A stretch of 55,657 nt of DNA from Enterobacter ludwigii (GTDB lineage: Bacteria; Pseudomonadota; Gammaproteobacteria; Enterobacterales; Enterobacteriaceae): the NCBI GenBank assembly GCA_900068845.1, contig CEFQ01000007.1, forward strand, positions 1-55,657, read 5' to 3'. Within the stretch, counting starts at the first letter, position 1; the number at the start of each line of letters is the position of its first letter. Of the stretch, positions 52,624 to 55,657 are shown one piece after another. The position numbers and the translations under genes are program-made. A model generated the notes under the pieces. It was not told where the DNA came from. It saw nothing but the letters and a program-made list of their open reading frames with translations, and made no database searches.

Positions 52624-53292
52624 ATGCAGGTTACGCTTAACTGGTCAGAGATTGATACCGTGCTACTGGATATGGACGGCACCTTGCTCGATCTCGCCTT
52701 CGACCGCCACTTCTGGCTGGAACACGTTCCGGAAACCTTAAGTCGTGAACGCGCCATCACGCTCGGCGAAGCGCATCAGCTGATTGAGCAGAAGTACCAG
52801 GCCGTGGTGCATACGCTAAACTGGTATTGTCTCGATTACTGGTCGCAGGAACTGGCGCTGGATATTCGCGCCATGACGTGGGAGAAGCGCCACCGCGCGG
52901 CAATGCGTGAAGATACGCTGCCGCTGTTGCAGGCGCTGCGTGCTGCAGGTAAGCGCACGATTCTGCTGACCAATGCGCATCCGTACAATCTGGATGTCAA
53001 ACTGGAGCAGACCGGATTAGCTGCCCACCTTGATTTATTACTTTCCACCCATACCTTTGGATATCCGAAAGAGGATCCGCGTCTCTGGCAGGCCGTTCAG
53101 CAACACACTGCGTTTGACAGCGCGCGCACGCTATTCATTGATGACAGCGAAGCGATTCTCGATGCAGCCACACGCTGGGGTATTCGCTGGTGTTTAGGCG
53201 TCAGCAATCCGGATTCCGGCCGGCCCGATCTATGTTTCCAGCGCCATCCGGCGGTAAGAGATTATCGTCAATTGTGTGAGACGCTGCGCTAA
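52624..53292 (+). CDS. yrfG: GMP/IMP nucleotidase YrfG
   Basis: YrfG is a cytoplasmic HAD-family 5'-nucleotidase acting on GMP and IMP. The product is 222 aa, equal to E. coli. Motif I is LLDMDGTLLDLAFD, motif II LLTNAHPYN, and motif III/IV GYPKEDPRLW and LFIDDSEAILDAA. The start at 52624 (MQVTLNWSEID) follows GGCGAGAAAGAAA and gives the family length; longer frames overlap igaA. It is co-directional with igaA, hslR and hslO. Confidence 0.95.
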   Translation: MQVTLNWSEIDTVLLDMDGTLLDLAFDRHFWLEHVPETLSRERAITLGEAHQLIEQKYQAVVHTLNWYCLDYWSQELALDIRAMTWEKRHRAAMREDTLPLLQALRAAGKRTILLTNAHPYNLDVKLEQTGLAAHLDLLLSTHTFGYPKEDPRLWQAVQQHTAFDSARTLFIDDSEAILDAATRWGIRWCLGVSNPDSGRPDLCFQRHPAVRDYRQLCETLR

Positions 53293-53310
53293 AGCAGGAG
53301 CCGCAATACG

Positions 53311-53712
53311 ATGAAAGAGAAAGTGAGCGAAGGCGTCCGCCTCGACAAATGGCTGTGGGCCGCACGTTTCTACAAAACGCGTGCGCTGGCACGCGAAATG
53401 GTGGAAGGCGGCAAAGTGCATTACAACGGCCAGCGCAGCAAGCCCAGCAAATTGGTGGAGCTGAACGCCGAACTGACGCTGCGTCAGGGCAACGATGAAC
53501 GCACGGTAGTGATTACCGCTGTCACCGATCAGCGCCGTCCGGCCACTGAAGCCCAGGCGCTGTATGCCGAAACGGCCGCCAGCATCGAAAAGCGTGAAAA
53601 GACCGCGCTGGCGCGCAAGATGAATTCCTTAACCATGCCGCACCCCGATCGCCGCCCCGACAAGAAAGAGCGCCGCGATCTGATGAAATTTAAATTGTCG
53701 GGCGATAAATAA
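53311..53712 (+). CDS. hslR: Ribosome-associated heat shock protein Hsp15
   Basis: Hsp15 binds free 50S subunits carrying nascent chains and helps recycle stalled complexes after heat shock. The product is 133 aa. It has an S4 RNA-binding domain (RLDKWLWAARFYKTRALARE, residues about 9-28, and GGKVHYNGQRSKPS) and a basic C-terminal helix. GCAGGAG precedes the start. hslR-hslO form a heat-shock operon in E. coli; I did not find a clear sigma-32 promoter here. Confidence 0.96.
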   Translation: MKEKVSEGVRLDKWLWAARFYKTRALAREMVEGGKVHYNGQRSKPSKLVELNAELTLRQGNDERTVVITAVTDQRRPATEAQALYAETAASIEKREKTALARKMNSLTMPHPDRRPDKKERRDLMKFKLSGDK

Positions 53713-53736
53713 CGCGCCCCCAACGAGAGAAACACT

Positions 53737-54609
53737 ATGTCTGCAAACGATCAACTGCACCGCTACCTGTTTGAAAATGTCGCCGTGCGTGGCGAGCTGG
53801 TTAACGTGACGGAAACCTGGCGTGAAATCGTCAAAAATCATGACTACGTTGAACCGGTAAAAACCTTGTTAGGCGAGCTGCTGGTAGCTACCAGCTTGCT
53901 GACGGCGACGCTGAAGTTTGATGGCGACATCACGGTACAAGTGCAGGGCGACGGTCCGCTGACGCTGGCGGTGATCAACGGTAACAACCGCCAGGAGCTG
54001 CGTGGCGTGGCGCGCGTGAAAGAAGACGCCGAGATCGCACCGGGCAGCAGCCTGAAAGAGATGGTGGGCAACGGTTATTTGGTAATCACCATCTCGCCAG
54101 AGAAAGGCGAGCGTTATCAAGGCGTAGTTGGCCTGGAAGCGGATACGCTGGCGGGCTGCCTGGAAGATTACTTCATGCGTTCTGAGCAGCTACCCACGCG
54201 CCTGTTTATTCGCACCAGCGAGCAAGGTGCGGCGGGCATTCTGTTGCAGGTGCTGCCAGCGCAAGAGCCAAGCCTGGATGATTTCAATCACCTTGCCACG
54301 CTGACCGAAACCGTGAAAAGCGAAGAGCTGATTGAGCTGCCCGCTACCGACGTGCTGTGGCGCCTGTATCATCAGGAAGAAGCCACCGTGTTCGATCCGT
54401 CGCCGGTCAGCTTCAAGTGCACCTGCTCCCGCGAGCGTTGCGGCGAAGTGCTGAGAACGCTGCCAGAGGAAGAAGTGGACGAAATCCTTGAAGAAGATGG
54501 CAAAATCGATATGCATTGCGACTATTGCGGTTCGCACTATGTTTACGATGCTGTGGATATTGCCGCCATTCGTAACGCGCCGACCAACAACAGCGATCAA
54601 GTGCATTAA
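53737..54609 (+). CDS. hslO: Redox-regulated chaperone Hsp33
   Basis: Hsp33 is a cytoplasmic holdase switched on by oxidation. The product is 290 aa. The N-terminal chaperone core ([20 protein letters not shown] onward) is followed by a linker and the C-terminal redox zinc centre, with CTC at about residue 231 and CDYC at about residue 264 (CxC and CxxC). All four zinc cysteines are intact. It lies 24 nt after hslR. Confidence 0.97.
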   Translation: MSANDQLHRYLFENVAVRGELVNVTETWREIVKNHDYVEPVKTLLGELLVATSLLTATLKFDGDITVQVQGDGPLTLAVINGNNRQELRGVARVKEDAEIAPGSSLKEMVGNGYLVITISPEKGERYQGVVGLEADTLAGCLEDYFMRSEQLPTRLFIRTSEQGAAGILLQVLPAQEPSLDDFNHLATLTETVKSEELIELPATDVLWRLYHQEEATVFDPSPVSFKCTCSRERCGEVLRTLPEEEVDEILEEDGKIDMHCDYCGSHYVYDAVDIAAIRNAPTNNSDQVH

Positions 54610-54882
54610 TCGCCTGCCGGGCGGTTCATCCGCCCGCATTTCTTCTGAACGTATCCCTATCATTTATCACGGTTATTAGCTTAATAACGCTGACTTTAGT
54701 TTCATAAGTGGCAGATTTCTCTACTTGTCACGTTCCAGCTCGCATTTCTGACTATCTTCTCTTTTCCGCTGTGCTCATAAGAGTACACTGCGCGCGATCT
54801 GCCCTGCGTGGCTATGCAGGCAGGCAGCAGAATCCCCCATAAAAAATATGCAGTAACAGATACCGATTAAAGGAGCAGTCAC
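54610..54882 (+). other. hslO-pckA intergenic region
   Basis: A hairpin follows hslO, then about 240 bp carry the pckA promoter region. A small imperfect inverted repeat (TGCCTGCATAGCCACGCAGGGCA on the complement, from about 54799) sits in the expected leader. E. coli pckA is CRP-dependent, but I see no convincing TGTGA-N6-TCACA here. Confidence 0.4.
54618..54645 (+). terminator. Candidate terminator after hslO
   Basis: CGGGCGG, loop TTCAT, CCGCCCG forms a 7-bp stem 8 nt after the hslO stop, followed by CATTTCTTCT. The U-tract is interrupted, so termination may be partial. Confidence 0.6.
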
Positions 54883-55657
54883 ATGCGCGTTAACGGCCTG
54901 ACATCGCAAGACCTCGCCTCTATGGGCATCAGCGGCACCACGGAAGTGGTGTACAACCCTGATTTCGACACCCTGTTTCAGGAAGAAACTCGCCCAGAGC
55001 TGGAAGGTTATGCGCGAGGCATTCTGACGCAGAGCGGCGCCATTGCCGTGGATACCGGCATCTTCACCGGGCGCTCGCCCAAAGATAAGTACATCGTTCG
55101 GGATGACACCACGCGTGACACGCTGTGGTGGAATGATGTCGGCAACGGCAAAAATGATAACCAGCCGCTGTCACAGGAAACCTGGCAGGCGCTGAAAGAT
55201 CGCTGCACCCAGCAGCTTTCCGGCAAACGTCTGTTTGTGGTTGATGCGTTCTGCGGTGCCAATCCTGACACGCGCCTCAGCGTACGCTTCGTGATGGAAG
55301 TGGCCTGGCAGGCGCACTTCGTGAAAAACATGTTTATCCGCCCGGGCGAGGCCGAACTGGCTAACTTCACACCCGATTTCGTGGTGATGAACGCGGCGCA
55401 GTGCACCAACCCGGACTGGCAGGCGCAGGGTCTGCACTCGGAGAATTTTGTCGCCTTCAACCTGACCGAGCGCATGCAGCTGATTGGCGGCACCTGGTAC
55501 GGTGGCGAAATGAAGAAAGGCCTGTTCGCCATCATGAACTACCTGCTGCCGCTGAAAGGCATCGCGTCGATGCACTGCTCGGCCAACGTTGGCAAAGCGG
55601 GCGATGTGGCGGTGTTCTTCGGCCTCTCCGGCACCGGCAAAACCACCTTATCCACCG
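54883..55657 (+). CDS. pckA: Phosphoenolpyruvate carboxykinase (ATP), N-terminal part (partial)
   Basis: PckA converts oxaloacetate and ATP to phosphoenolpyruvate in gluconeogenesis. The first 258 codons are present and the frame is open at the right edge (full length about 540 aa). Visible motifs are [15 protein letters not shown] (substrate/Arg region), [10 protein letters not shown] with the metal-binding Lys, MHCSANVG and the P-loop start [12 protein letters not shown] at the very end. AAAGGAGCAGTC precedes the ATG. Confidence 0.97.
   Translation, partial: MRVNGLTSQDLASMGISGTTEVVYNPDFDTLFQEETRPELEGYARGILTQSGAIAVDTGIFTGRSPKDKYIVRDDTTRDTLWWNDVGNGKNDNQPLSQETWQALKDRCTQQLSGKRLFVVDAFCGANPDTRLSVRFVMEVAWQAHFVKNMFIRPGEAELANFTPDFVVMNAAQCTNPDWQAQGLHSENFVAFNLTERMQLIGGTWYGGEMKKGLFAIMNYLLPLKGIASMHCSANVGKAGDVAVFFGLSGTGKTTLST

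Overview
The window is a chromosomal segment of a gamma-proteobacterium of the order Enterobacterales. Gene order follows the Escherichia coli str/crp/nir/aro/mrcA/pckA region almost gene for gene. Protein divergence, and intergenic palindromes of the kind I associate with Pantoea and Erwinia, suggest Erwiniaceae (probably Pantoea). The genus is an inference; the family-level synteny is seen directly.

Layout. 1-5183 (minus strand): start of tuf, then fusA, rpsG, rpsL (str operon), tusBCD and a YheO-type regulator. 5.3-12.1 kb: fkpA, slyX, slyD, yheV, kefB, kefG and the ABC-F ATPase yheS. 12.1-17.5 kb: an accessory block (tauDCBA, a LacI-family regulator, a LysE-family exporter) that separates yheS from yheT and has a cloverleaf-like palindromic repeat at its left edge. 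17.5-25.1 kb: yheT, yheU, prkB, yhfA, crp, yhfK, argD, pabA. 25.2-26.7 kb: a small toxin-antitoxin cluster, made of a frameshifted RelE-like toxin with an intact antitoxin and a Fic/YhfG pair. 26.8-35.5 kb: ppiA, tsgA, an orphan codA, nirBDC and cysG. 35.6-36.6 kb: an orphan exported protein and about 600 bp of stacked palindromic repeats. 36.6-42.7 kb (minus): trpS, gph, rpe, dam, damX, aroB, aroK. 43.2-46.6 kb (minus): hofQPONM, for DNA uptake or pilus assembly. 46.9 kb to the end: mrcA, nudE, igaA, yrfG, hslR, hslO and the start of pckA.

How the genes work together. The left end is translation machinery plus the TusBCD sulfur relay for tRNA 2-thiouridine. TauABC imports taurine and TauD releases sulfite from it under sulfur limitation. 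NirBD reduces nitrite to ammonium with siroheme made by CysG, and NirC moves nitrite; the nirB promoter keeps the E. coli FNR and NarL/NarP sites at the same 28-bp centre spacing. AroK and AroB feed the shikimate pathway, PabA the folate pathway and ArgD arginine synthesis behind a paired ARG box. HofMNOPQ resemble the PilMNOPQ assembly complex.

The most interesting parts are: (1) the toxin gene broken by a +1 shift at AGG-TGA; (2) the Fic/YhfG pair, where the YhfG inhibitory glutamate appears to be alanine while the Fic motif is more canonical than that of E. coli; (3) several distinct palindromic elements, including a nested GC-rich structure at 36343-36526; (4) accessory genes (tau block, codA, orphan secreted protein) inserted at otherwise conserved junctions. 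I found no clearly new multi-gene system, no tRNA or rRNA genes, no CRISPR array and no transposase.
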